A stretch of 60,974 bases of DNA from a virus. The notes under the pieces are model-generated. The model worked only from the letters and a program-made list of their open reading frames with translations, was not told where the DNA came from and did no database searches. Below, piece after piece: positions 49,411 to 56,916 of this stretch. The DNA is taken from IMG/VR virus record IMGVR_UViG_3300042922_000258, positions 1 to 60,974 of that record; one strand, written 5' to 3'. The translations under genes and the position numbers were made by a program. The first letter of the stretch is position 1; each line of letters opens with the position of its first letter.

Positions 49411-50853
49411 ATGTTATATTCCAAAAATCGAAAGTCTTTTATTGACATATGTCAAGGAAGTTTCGGGAGAAAAATCATATATAGTTCCGCTAAAGAAATT
49501 ACAGAGGCCAATATTGAAATGGAACTCGGCAAAGCACTCTCTATTCATTGGCAAAACCGAGAAGAGATTGATTACCTCGATAGGTATTATCGTGGAGATC
49601 AGCCAATCCTATACAAAGAAAAAAGAGTTAGGCCTGAGATTAACAACAAAATAGTTGAAAATCACGCTCTTGAAATAGTAAGATTTATGGCATCTCAAAA
49701 TTTTGGCGAACCAATTCAATATGTTAGCCGTGAAAAAGACAAGTCTGTTTCTGACATGATAGATAAGCTTAACAAATATATGCTTTATCGCGATAAATCA
49801 TTTCATGATGTACAAATTGGTGAATGGCAAAGCATATGCGGAACCGCTTATCGTTTTACATGGAATGACGCAAACGCAGATACGAAAATGGGCGAACCGC
49901 CCTTTGATTTCGAAATACCGGATCCAAAGTTTTGTTTTGTGGTTTACTCAACCGAAAAAGGCAAACCGAAATTATTTTCCGTTCAGCAAATCAAAGATGA
50001 GGACAATAAAGATAAATATTGCATCTACACTAAAAATAGATACTTTGAAATACAGAATAGTAAAATCATTGATAATCAATCCCATGCACTAGGCTATATC
50101 CCGATAACTGAGTATCCCAATAACTCCAGACGAATCAGCGACCTTGAAATTGTCATCGCGATGTTGGATGCCATTAATAACATGCAGTCAAATCGAATGA
50201 ATGGTATTGAGCAGTTTATACAAGCTTTCATGAAATTTGTAAATTGTGAGATTGATGAAACACAATTCAAGGCAATGGCTGAACTTGGAGCCTTTCTAAT
50301 CAAAGGCGGTCAACCCGGTGTTCAATCCGATGTTGATTTAGTCGCTAAGGAGTTGGATCAGCAACAGTCTCAGATTTCAAAAGATGATTTATATAAGAAT
50401 ATGCTTATTATTGAAGGAATGCCGGACCGTCAGCAGAATACCGGAGGCGATACCGGTCAAGCGGTATATCTTAGAAATGGTTGGGATTTTGCTGAGCAAA
50501 GAGCAAAACTTGACGAGCCCGTAATTGCGAGGTCGGAAAAAGACTTTCTTAAGTTAATTTTACATATTGTAAATACGAAACAATCCAAAACTGGAATTAA
50601 CCTAAAATTAAGTGACATCGACATAAAGATAACTAGAAATAAGACTGACAATATGATTGTAAAAACGCAAGGACTCACGAACCAATTGACGGCAGGTATT
50701 CATCCAAAAATTGCAATTGAAACTTGCGGATTATATCCAGATCCAGAAAAGGTTTATTTACAATCCAAAGACTATCTGGATGCAAAATACTTGACAAAAG
50801 CGGAAATGGATAAACAAGTTGAGCAAGCCGTTCCGCCAAAGGGCGGTGATTAA
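49411..50853 (+). CDS. Portal protein, SPP1 gp6-like
   Basis: A 480-residue portal of the SPP1 type: NREEIDYLDRYYRGDQPILYKEK, NNKIVENHALEIVRFMASQNFGEPIQY, IPITEYPNNSRRISDLEIVIAMLDAINNMQSNRMNGIEQFIQAFM. It forms the dodecameric ring for DNA entry and exit. The palindrome TTGACATATGTCAA lies within its early codons (49442-49455). Confidence 0.9.
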   Translation: MLYSKNRKSFIDICQGSFGRKIIYSSAKEITEANIEMELGKALSIHWQNREEIDYLDRYYRGDQPILYKEKRVRPEINNKIVENHALEIVRFMASQNFGEPIQYVSREKDKSVSDMIDKLNKYMLYRDKSFHDVQIGEWQSICGTAYRFTWNDANADTKMGEPPFDFEIPDPKFCFVVYSTEKGKPKLFSVQQIKDEDNKDKYCIYTKNRYFEIQNSKIIDNQSHALGYIPITEYPNNSRRISDLEIVIAMLDAINNMQSNRMNGIEQFIQAFMKFVNCEIDETQFKAMAELGAFLIKGGQPGVQSDVDLVAKELDQQQSQISKDDLYKNMLIIEGMPDRQQNTGGDTGQAVYLRNGWDFAEQRAKLDEPVIARSEKDFLKLILHIVNTKQSKTGINLKLSDIDIKITRNKTDNMIVKTQGLTNQLTAGIHPKIAIETCGLYPDPEKVYLQSKDYLDAKYLTKAEMDKQVEQAVPPKGGD

Positions 50854-50855
50854 CC

Positions 50856-51050
50856 TTGAATGAGTTTTATGATTTCCACTGTCAGAAGTGCGGGAAATTG
50901 TTGTGTAAGATTAAGGGAGATGCTGAGATTATTTGTCCGTGTTGTGGAGGGATTAATCTCCTCTGCTATCACACAAAAGAAATAAAATATACATCACGGT
51001 TACGAAAAATTAAAGAAAGACAATCGAGCAGCGGAAAATCATTCAATTGA
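50856..51050 (+). CDS. Com-like zinc-ribbon protein
   Basis: A 64-residue protein starting at TTG 50856 (GGCGGTGA six bases upstream). FHCQKCGKLLCKIKGDAEIICPCCGGINLL resembles the Mu Com translational regulator zinc module. In many phages Com-like frames sit near portal or morphogenesis genes. Confidence 0.7.
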   Translation: MNEFYDFHCQKCGKLLCKIKGDAEIICPCCGGINLLCYHTKEIKYTSRLRKIKERQSSSGKSFN

Positions 51051-51154
51051 TTGACCACTGTTTTATTATTTTTAAATTTGCAACTATGCGTGAAATAGTT
51101 AAGCCGATGTTGAGCGACCAACGTTAAAAAGTGAGGGCAAGAAAGGATTTAATT

Positions 51155-51748
51155 ATGAGCAGAACTGAAGCTAAACAGCTTTTAATAACATTTGGAATTG
51201 AAACTCCAACCGAAGAGCAGATAACAAATTATCTTAATTCCGTGAACGGTGAAGTACAAAAAGAAAAAGTTAAAGCAGATACGCAAAAAGCAGAACTCGA
51301 CCGATTGAAAAAAGTCGAAGAGGAACTCGAAGCGGAGAAAAACAAAAACCTTACTGCGGAAGAAAAAGTTCAAAAAGCTTTGGCTGATGCAGAAAAGGCA
51401 AAAGCCGATTATGCAAAAAACTCCAATAAATTATCGGTTGAAAAAATCCTTATTGGTGCCGGACTTGCAGAGGAAGATTACAAAGAATTCATTGACGGCA
51501 TTGTAAGTGACAACGCCGAGTTATCAACAAAGTTAGCAACCAGTCTTGCTGCGACAATGACCAAACAGAAGGACACTGCAATCCAAAAGACAAAAGAAGA
51601 ATTACTCGATAAGACGCCTACTCCCGGCGGTGGAAGGGGAGCCGACGGAAAAGAAAAAACCGAAGCCGAAAAAATCGCAGAGGGAATCGCAAAAGCCACC
51701 GTTGACAATCAAAAAGCAACTAATGACGTTTTAGCAAATTATCTATAG
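51155..51748 (+). CDS. Capsid scaffolding protein
   Basis: A 197-residue, Glu/Lys/Ala-rich coiled-coil protein (MSRTEAKQLLITFGIETPTE...) with the usual phage scaffold layout: N-terminal domain, long coiled coil and a Gly-rich region (TPGGGRGADGKEK) before a C-terminal helix that would touch the capsid. AAAGGATTTA precedes ATG 51155. It lies directly upstream of decoration and capsid genes. Confidence 0.8.
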   Translation: MSRTEAKQLLITFGIETPTEEQITNYLNSVNGEVQKEKVKADTQKAELDRLKKVEEELEAEKNKNLTAEEKVQKALADAEKAKADYAKNSNKLSVEKILIGAGLAEEDYKEFIDGIVSDNAELSTKLATSLAATMTKQKDTAIQKTKEELLDKTPTPGGGRGADGKEKTEAEKIAEGIAKATVDNQKATNDVLANYL

Positions 51749-51761
51749 GAGGTAAGCAATT

Positions 51762-52100
51762 ATGAATTTTAGTTCAAAAGTAGTTACAACTCAAAAAGAA
51801 ATTTTCAAGAGAAAAACAGAAGGTGATTGGACGAAAGAAATCACGCTAGATTTTACTGCGGTTGTCGCCAATGCTGATGGTCAGTATATCGTTAAGGCCG
51901 GCTCACCAATCAACGCAGTTGGAGTTGTCGACAATGCAACAGCACCGGTCGGAATTTTACTTTCTGACGTTTATAAAGATAGACCAGTTGGCACTATCGT
52001 TACTCACGGAATTGTAAATCTTGCGAATTGCAATAGTAACAGCGGTTTAACGATTGCGGCTGCAGTCAAAACAGCATTACCGCTGATCTCATTTGAATAA
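51762..52100 (+). CDS. Head decoration/stabilisation protein
   Basis: A 112-residue beta-rich protein (GQYIVKAGSPINAVGVVDNATAPVGILLSDVYKDRPVGTIVTHGIVN). The A-G-[ST]-[PV]-[IL] and VGILL-DV features are typical of phage head decoration proteins located before the capsid gene. Confidence 0.7.
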   Translation: MNFSSKVVTTQKEIFKRKTEGDWTKEITLDFTAVVANADGQYIVKAGSPINAVGVVDNATAPVGILLSDVYKDRPVGTIVTHGIVNLANCNSNSGLTIAAAVKTALPLISFE

Positions 52101-52128
52101 CCAATAAACTAAACGGAGGTAGTAAATT

Positions 52129-53199
52129 ATGAATATAAGAGAAATTTTTAGCGCGAGAGCAATCGCTATCAATAGAACCACTGTAGCAAGTAATAAGATC
52201 AAGTATCTTGGTTCTGGCTTTTTCACACCGAAAAAGAAACAGGGATTAGATTTAAAATGGATCAAGACGTCTAAAGGTCTTCCGGTCTCCTTGGCTCCTT
52301 CCAATTTTGATGCGAAGTCAACCATTCGTTCAAGAGAAGGTTTTACAATCGACAATACGGAAATGGCTTTCTTCCGTGAGTCTATGCTTGTAAAAGAACA
52401 AGACGAAATCGATATTGCAAGAGTACAGGAAGCGTCCGACCCTTATGCAACAGACGTGTTAAATCACATCTACGATGATGCAAACACCCTTGTTGACGCA
52501 GCCAATGTTGTTCCCGAAAGAATGATTATGCAGTTGTTAACTCCGGCGGACGGAAGCCCTAAGATTTCCATCCAAGCAAACGGCGTTACATATGCTTACA
52601 ATTATGACCCATTGGGAACCTACGTAGCAAACAACTACTTAGCATTATCCGCATCTACTGATAAGTGGAGCGATACTGTTGCTTCCGATCCTATGGATGA
52701 TGTCAGAACTGCACAGGATTCGGTTGAGTCCAAGACAGGCACAAGACCTGACATCATGATTGTTTCTCGTCAGACCATGAGTTATCTGGTTGCAAATGCG
52801 AAAGTTCGTTCTGCTCTCTTAGCACAGAATACAACCGCAGTATTGTTCGTTACAGATGAACTTGTAAAGAACATCTTTAAAACCCTATTAGGTGTAAGCA
52901 TTGTTGTTTATTCCAAACAGTACAAGAATGAAGCCGGGACAACGACTAAATTCTTCGCTGATGGTTTCGCAACATTAGTTCCAAGTGGCGCACCCTTAGG
53001 TAATACATGGTATGGCACTACTCCCGAGGAAAGAACTCTTATGGGTTCTGGTGAAGCCGATGTTGCAATTGTTGACACTGGTGTTGCCGTAACAGTAACG
53101 ACCACTACCGACCCCGTAAACACTAAGACAACCGTTTCTGAAATCGTTCTTCCGTCCTTTGAGAGAATGGATGAAACCTTTGTTATCAAGTGCTACTAG
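52129..53199 (+). CDS. Major capsid protein (HK97 fold, lambda E-like)
   Basis: A 356-residue capsid protein of the phage capsid-E type: N-terminal MNIREIFSARAIA, QDEIDIARVQEASDPYATDVLNHIYDD, a central IMVSRQTMSYLVANAKVRSAL domain and GTTPEERTLMGSGEADVAIVDTGVAV near the C-terminus. No clear protease site or protease gene. Strong GGAGGTAG ribosome site. Confidence 0.9.
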   Translation: MNIREIFSARAIAINRTTVASNKIKYLGSGFFTPKKKQGLDLKWIKTSKGLPVSLAPSNFDAKSTIRSREGFTIDNTEMAFFRESMLVKEQDEIDIARVQEASDPYATDVLNHIYDDANTLVDAANVVPERMIMQLLTPADGSPKISIQANGVTYAYNYDPLGTYVANNYLALSASTDKWSDTVASDPMDDVRTAQDSVESKTGTRPDIMIVSRQTMSYLVANAKVRSALLAQNTTAVLFVTDELVKNIFKTLLGVSIVVYSKQYKNEAGTTTKFFADGFATLVPSGAPLGNTWYGTTPEERTLMGSGEADVAIVDTGVAVTVTTTTDPVNTKTTVSEIVLPSFERMDETFVIKCY

Positions 53200-53209
53200 G
53201 AGATAAATT

Positions 53210-53377
53210 ATGAAGTACAACTACATGACTAAACATAACGGAGTTTACTATCCATCCGGCACTGATGTGCCGGAGGATGTTTATTGTGAGATAAAAGATG
53301 TCAGTAAGCCTATTAATGTTGGCACGGCAGAACCTGTTAAATCGGCTCCAAAATCAACCTCAACCAAACGAAAGTAG
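53210..53377 (+). CDS. Small head protein, unknown function
   Basis: A 55-residue product MKYNYMTKHNGVYYPSGTDVPEDVY with a basic Ser/Thr/Lys tail. AGGAGATAAATT precedes the ATG. Position between capsid and connector, found in many SPP1-like phages as a small structural or accessory protein. Confidence 0.7.
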   Translation: MKYNYMTKHNGVYYPSGTDVPEDVYCEIKDVSKPINVGTAEPVKSAPKSTSTKRK

Positions 53378-53388
53378 GTGTTTAAGGG

Positions 53389-53712
53389 ATGGCAACGAAC
53401 TTGGAAAATCTAAAAACTTATTTAAGTATATCAGATGCGAGCGAGGACGGGTTGTTATCCCTTTTACTTAATTCTGCTGATAAAAAAATACTTAACAAAA
53501 GATATCCATTTGGATATACCGATGAAGAGGCTGTCATCGCCCTAGAGAAGTACTCAGATATCGAATTAGATATTGCAGTATACCTTTATAATCGTAAAGG
53601 TTCTGAGGGGCAAACAGGGCACTCAGAGATTGGCATTGGTCGGTCGTATGAGTCAGCCGGAATTCCTGATAGTTACGTTCGGGATATTGTTCCGATATGT
53701 AAAGTGTTTTAG
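53389..53712 (+). CDS. Head-tail connector protein (gp6/gp15-like)
   Basis: A 107-residue helical protein (LENLKTYLSISDASEDGLLSLLLNSADKKILNKRYPFG...ELDIAVYLYNRKGSEGQTGHSEIGIGRSYESAGIP) with the layout of HK97 gp6-type adaptors binding under the portal. Confidence 0.8.
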   Translation: MATNLENLKTYLSISDASEDGLLSLLLNSADKKILNKRYPFGYTDEEAVIALEKYSDIELDIAVYLYNRKGSEGQTGHSEIGIGRSYESAGIPDSYVRDIVPICKVF

Positions 53713-53847
53713 CTGATTATCAAGAGGTAAAACAGTTTCTTTAATCGTGCAAGCGGTTAATGTAATTCAGTCTATCTACCATGTGTAGAATAGAAATCTG
53801 GTTTTCGCATAGCGATTGCCGGTTTTGTTATTAAAGGCGGTGATATC
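53713..53847. other. Short gene-free gap in the connector operon
   Basis: 135 bases with no frame that has a ribosome site. Nothing recognised apart from the GGCGGTG site of the next gene. Confidence 0.4.
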
Positions 53848-54222
53848 ATGCGTTCGTTAGATATTAATAAACAAACAATTTATTATGCTCTCTATGGTGC
53901 CAAGGTTCCAATCCTAGACGATGAAGGGTGGGAAACCGGAGAATTTACCATTGGGTATGGAAATCCCGTTAAATTCAAAATTAGAGTGTCCCCGTGTAGA
54001 GGTGAAGCGACCGACCAAGTCTTTGGGAGGTCTCTTGATTATGATAGGACGCTGTCAACCTCGGATAAGAAGTTTCCAATTGACGAATATTCAATGTTAT
54101 TCATTGACCGCAGTCCTGTTCTTAAAACTGATGGAACCACCGACACAAAACCAGATTATAAGGTTGTGGGAGTTTCTAAGGATTTGAATGAATGGATGTT
54201 TGCGATTAAGAAGGTGAGTTAA
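53848..54222 (+). CDS. Head-closure-like protein
   Basis: A 124-residue beta-rich protein (MRSLDINKQTIYYALYGAKVP...GNPVKFKIRVSPCRGEATDQVFGRSLDYDRTLST) matching in size, fold type and position the stopper/head-closure proteins of SPP1-like phages. Confidence 0.65.
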   Translation: MRSLDINKQTIYYALYGAKVPILDDEGWETGEFTIGYGNPVKFKIRVSPCRGEATDQVFGRSLDYDRTLSTSDKKFPIDEYSMLFIDRSPVLKTDGTTDTKPDYKVVGVSKDLNEWMFAIKKVS

Positions 54223-54238
54223 GATGGGCGGTGATTAA

Positions 54239-54535
54239 ATGGGATTATCAAGATTATCTGAAAAATGTCAAAATTGTAAACAGAAAGATACATGTAATAA
54301 TAAACGCATGGAGGCATGTGCCTATATTGATAATCAATATGCTACGGGCGGTTTAGTGTCTGGCGCACAATTGATGGCGTGTGGCAATGCAGAACCTTGT
54401 TTAATCGGTAGTTTTAGTAATAGCGGATTATCCATGTTACTAAATACCGAACCCATGTTAGATGCACTTGCAAAAGCCGTCAGAAAATCACTTGAATGCG
54501 CTTTTAATCGTTCCGGGGTGAATATTAATGTCTAA
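54239..54535 (+). CDS. Cys-rich protein within the connector operon
   Basis: A 98-residue protein whose residues 9-30 (CQNCKQKDTCNNKRMEACAYI) nearly repeat the early protein at 11057-11305. The rest is helical with more Cys (MACGNAEPC, SLECAF). Zinc binding is likely. It overlaps the next start. An odd gene for a connector module. Confidence 0.65.
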   Translation: MGLSRLSEKCQNCKQKDTCNNKRMEACAYIDNQYATGGLVSGAQLMACGNAEPCLIGSFSNSGLSMLLNTEPMLDALAKAVRKSLECAFNRSGVNINV

Positions 54536-55031
54536 AAAAATCACTTTTGGCTTATCTGTTCAAGAAGTAAACAAGGCAATTTCCGAACTCCGAAAATATC
54601 AATCAGATATCGATTATAAATGTAGACTACTCGCTCAGCGATTAGCCGAGGAAGGTGTATTTATTGCTCGCCTGAAAATCGCTGAATACGATGCAATCTA
54701 CACCACGGAATTACTCCAAAGCATAAAATCCGAATACGGTGGAGTTATTCAGCATGGTGGTAAATGGATTGTTTATACAGGGTGTGACTATGCGCCTTAT
54801 ATCGAGTTTGGAACTGGTTTAATTGGAAGTCAATCACCTCACCCAGATACTTCGTTGGTTAATTGGAAATATGACGTTAACGAACATGGAGAAAAAGGTT
54901 GGATGTATTTCAATGATACCGATGGTCAGTGGCATTGGACGCAAGGAATGCAATCTAGGCCGTTTATGTATGAAACAGGCAAGGAATTGCGGTTGATTGT
55001 CAAGAAGATTGCGAAGGAGATATTTGGATGA
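54528..55031 (+). CDS. HK97 gp10-like head-tail protein
   Basis: A 167-residue protein with LSVQEVNKAISELRKYQSDIDYKCRLLAQRLAEEGVFIA, VYTGCDYAPYIEFGTGLIG and GMQSRPFMYETGKELR, the features of the gp10 tail-completion family. The stop overlaps the next start (ATGA). Confidence 0.8.
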   Translation: MSKKITFGLSVQEVNKAISELRKYQSDIDYKCRLLAQRLAEEGVFIARLKIAEYDAIYTTELLQSIKSEYGGVIQHGGKWIVYTGCDYAPYIEFGTGLIGSQSPHPDTSLVNWKYDVNEHGEKGWMYFNDTDGQWHWTQGMQSRPFMYETGKELRLIVKKIAKEIFG

Positions 55032-55195
55032 TGGATGAAAAAATAGTAAAAATTAAAGAATGGTTGTTGGACCAAGAAAAGATGGGTAATTTTAAAAGCA
55101 TCGAAACTAATGATTATATGCTTGGTTTGTATAATGGCGTAGAGTTGTCTCTTGCCGTTTTGGAAGATAGACAACCAAAATTCAAGCATAAGTAG
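55028..55195 (+). CDS. Small helical protein in the tail module
   Basis: A 55-residue product MMDEKIVKIKEWLLDQEKMGNFK, ATG overlapping the previous stop. Charged and helical; unknown role, possibly a tail assembly accessory. Confidence 0.65.
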   Translation: MMDEKIVKIKEWLLDQEKMGNFKSIETNDYMLGLYNGVELSLAVLEDRQPKFKHK

Positions 55196-55208
55196 GCGGT
55201 GAATAATC

Positions 55209-55595
55209 ATGATTGATAAATCAAATATGTTCTATACGCTAGTAAAAAACGCAATCGGCACAACGTTCCTAAAAGATGCAAGCCAAACTTATCAATCGAC
55301 CCCTCCCGCTTTTCCGTCTATGTTTTTTAATCAAATCGACAACTCTTCCACTGCTGACGATCTCGACAACACTGAGAATGCCGTCAATACAACAATTGAA
55401 ATTACAATCTATACCAATGACACCGCCAAACTAACAACCGCTAAGAAAATTCATGCACTTGCCGATATACAAATGCGGTCAATGGGATTTAGACGAACAT
55501 TCGGGCCCCAACAAATCACCAATATAACAGATACATCTATCTGCCGAGTAATCGCAAGATACACAAGGATTATAGGCAGTGGAGATAATTTTTAA
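55209..55595 (+). CDS. Tail terminator/completion-like protein
   Basis: A 128-residue protein (FYTLVKNAIGTTFLKDASQTYQST...TTIEITIYTNDTAKLTTAKKIHALADIQMRSMGFRRTFGPQQIT), matching the minor tail/terminator proteins found before the major tail gene in siphophages. Confidence 0.7.
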   Translation: MIDKSNMFYTLVKNAIGTTFLKDASQTYQSTPPAFPSMFFNQIDNSSTADDLDNTENAVNTTIEITIYTNDTAKLTTAKKIHALADIQMRSMGFRRTFGPQQITNITDTSICRVIARYTRIIGSGDNF

Positions 55596-55608
55596 TACGG
55601 ATGCAAAC

Positions 55609-55634
55609 GAATGCCTTGACAGCATTCTTTTTTA
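55609..55634 (+). terminator. Terminator with an octamer as loop
   Basis: GAATGC (55609-55614) pairs with GCATTC (55622-55627) followed by six or seven T. The loop CTTGACA carries most of a TTGACAGC copy (55616-55623). Confidence 0.75.
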
Positions 55635-55649
55635 TTTCAACCACTAACC

Positions 55650-55676
55650 AAGCACTCATAGTAGTGCTTATTTTTA
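55650..55676 (+). terminator. Second tandem terminator before the major tail gene
   Basis: AAGCACT (55650-55656) with AGTGCTT (55663-55669), then ATTTTTA. Together with the hairpin at 55609 it separates the connector genes from the major tail gene. Confidence 0.65.
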
Positions 55677-55699
55677 TGCAATTTGAAAGGAGCAACATT

Positions 55700-56119
55700 A
55701 TGCAAGCAATTTCAAGCTATAACGCGAAACTTATGCACGATACAGGAGTTCCAGCAACCCCAACATGGGTACAGCTACTTCCAGTTAAAACTACCCCTCA
55801 AATCGGTGGCGCACGTGAAGTTCTTCCGACCACAACGCTTGATGATGATATGGATACTGGCATTAATGGTATTCAAGCATCGGAACCCATGAACTTTGTA
55901 GCTAATTACGACGACACAAAATATGACGAATTAAAGTTGCTTGAAAACAAAACCGAGAAGTATGCGGTTTGGTTCGGCAATGATGGACTTGGCACCGCCG
56001 GAAAGTATAAATTCGATGGTCAGCTTTCTGTATTTATCAATGAAACCGCAGTTAATGGTGTTGTAGAAATGACAGTTAACATTGTTCCGTCGACACCCGT
56101 TGTAAAAGACGTAGCTTAA
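55700..56119 (+). CDS. Major tail protein
   Basis: A 139-residue tube protein starting MQAISSYNAKLMHDTG at ATG 55700 (AAAGGAGC upstream; an upstream start at 55601 would run through two terminators). Beta-rich with YDELKLLENKTEKYAVWFGNDG and a C-terminal EMTVNIVPSTPVVKD. Directly followed by the tail chaperone genes, as in other siphophages. Confidence 0.85.
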   Translation: MQAISSYNAKLMHDTGVPATPTWVQLLPVKTTPQIGGAREVLPTTTLDDDMDTGINGIQASEPMNFVANYDDTKYDELKLLENKTEKYAVWFGNDGLGTAGKYKFDGQLSVFINETAVNGVVEMTVNIVPSTPVVKDVA

Positions 56120-56139
56120 TTTAGAGGAGGAAAACAAGA

Positions 56140-56493
56140 ATGAGTGTAGTTAAAATTAACAATAAACCATACGATGTTCCCGAATTAACATTTGCACATT
56201 CCAAAATATTAGAGCAATGTGGTGTTCCGCTAAGACGATTAATCGACCCTGATTTAATGTTTACGATTGTTAGTGCTTTTGTAACCGTAGTAACCGGTGC
56301 TGAGCCGGCAATGGCTGATTATCTCATGGAACAACATATTCTTGGCGGTGGAAAGATTGAGGATATATACGGCGCTTACGTAACCGCTATAACTGAAAGC
56401 CATTTTTTCAAGAAACTCCTGGAGAGCCAGGAGGAGAAGAGGAAGGCAAAGACAACGGTCAAAGCAATCAAGGAAGCGACTCCGACCGAATAG
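56140..56493 (+). CDS. Tail assembly chaperone, G-like product
   Basis: A 117-residue helical protein (KILEQCGVPLRRLIDPDLMF...MADYLMEQHILGGGKIEDIYGAYVTAITESHFFKKLL) at the position of lambda gpG. GAGGAGG precedes the ATG. A slippery heptamer at 56403-56409 allows the longer GT form. Confidence 0.85.
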   Translation: MSVVKINNKPYDVPELTFAHSKILEQCGVPLRRLIDPDLMFTIVSAFVTVVTGAEPAMADYLMEQHILGGGKIEDIYGAYVTAITESHFFKKLLESQEEKRKAKTTVKAIKEATPTE

Positions 56494-56858
56494 AACCACC
56501 AAATACATTCACGGATGCCATAGACCGAATATGGCTTCCGGCTGCATTTAGGTACGGAATACCTCTTAGGGAATTTCTGAATAGTTACAATCCGAAGTAT
56601 ATGGAGATTAAACAAAAAGAATATCTTAAAAGTATTGAAGCTGATTACGAAAAAATCAATTATACCGCATGGACAAATGGGCAATATATAATTTCCGCTA
56701 TTCAAAAGGCCTTAGACCCCAAAAAAGCAAAATACCCCGACAAGCCATTTGGTAAAGAAGATGAAAATACAGTTCAACAAAATCCAGAAATTCAAGCTAG
56801 AAAATTCGAGGATTGGGCAAATGTTTTTAATAAGAAATTTCAACAAACAACAGGATAG
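56140..56858 (+). CDS. Tail assembly chaperone GT, -1 frameshift product
   Basis: T TTT TTC at 56403-56409 is in the correct zero-frame phase (CAT TTT TTC). A -1 shift there leads from ESHFF into QETPGEPGGEEEGKDNGQ and on through EPPNTFTDAIDRIW, joining the frame that ends at 56858. The fusion is about 239 residues. G and GT guide tape-measure folding and tail length in siphophages. The second frame lacks its own ribosome site and is open well upstream of its first ATG (56601). Confidence 0.85.
56403..56409 (+). other. Programmed -1 ribosomal frameshift site
   Basis: Heptamer TTTTTTC in X XXY YYZ phase inside the chaperone gene, in the usual G/GT position before the tape measure gene. Confidence 0.85.
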
Positions 56859-56916
56859 GCACTCTGCATAAGGGTGTCTATTTTTTTGATTATTCGGCAA
56901 AAGGTAGGTGTGAGTT

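Noticed and set aside
49442-49455. Palindrome TTGACATATGTCAA in the portal gene as an operator
   Set aside because: A single copy inside coding sequence with no second site or regulator link.
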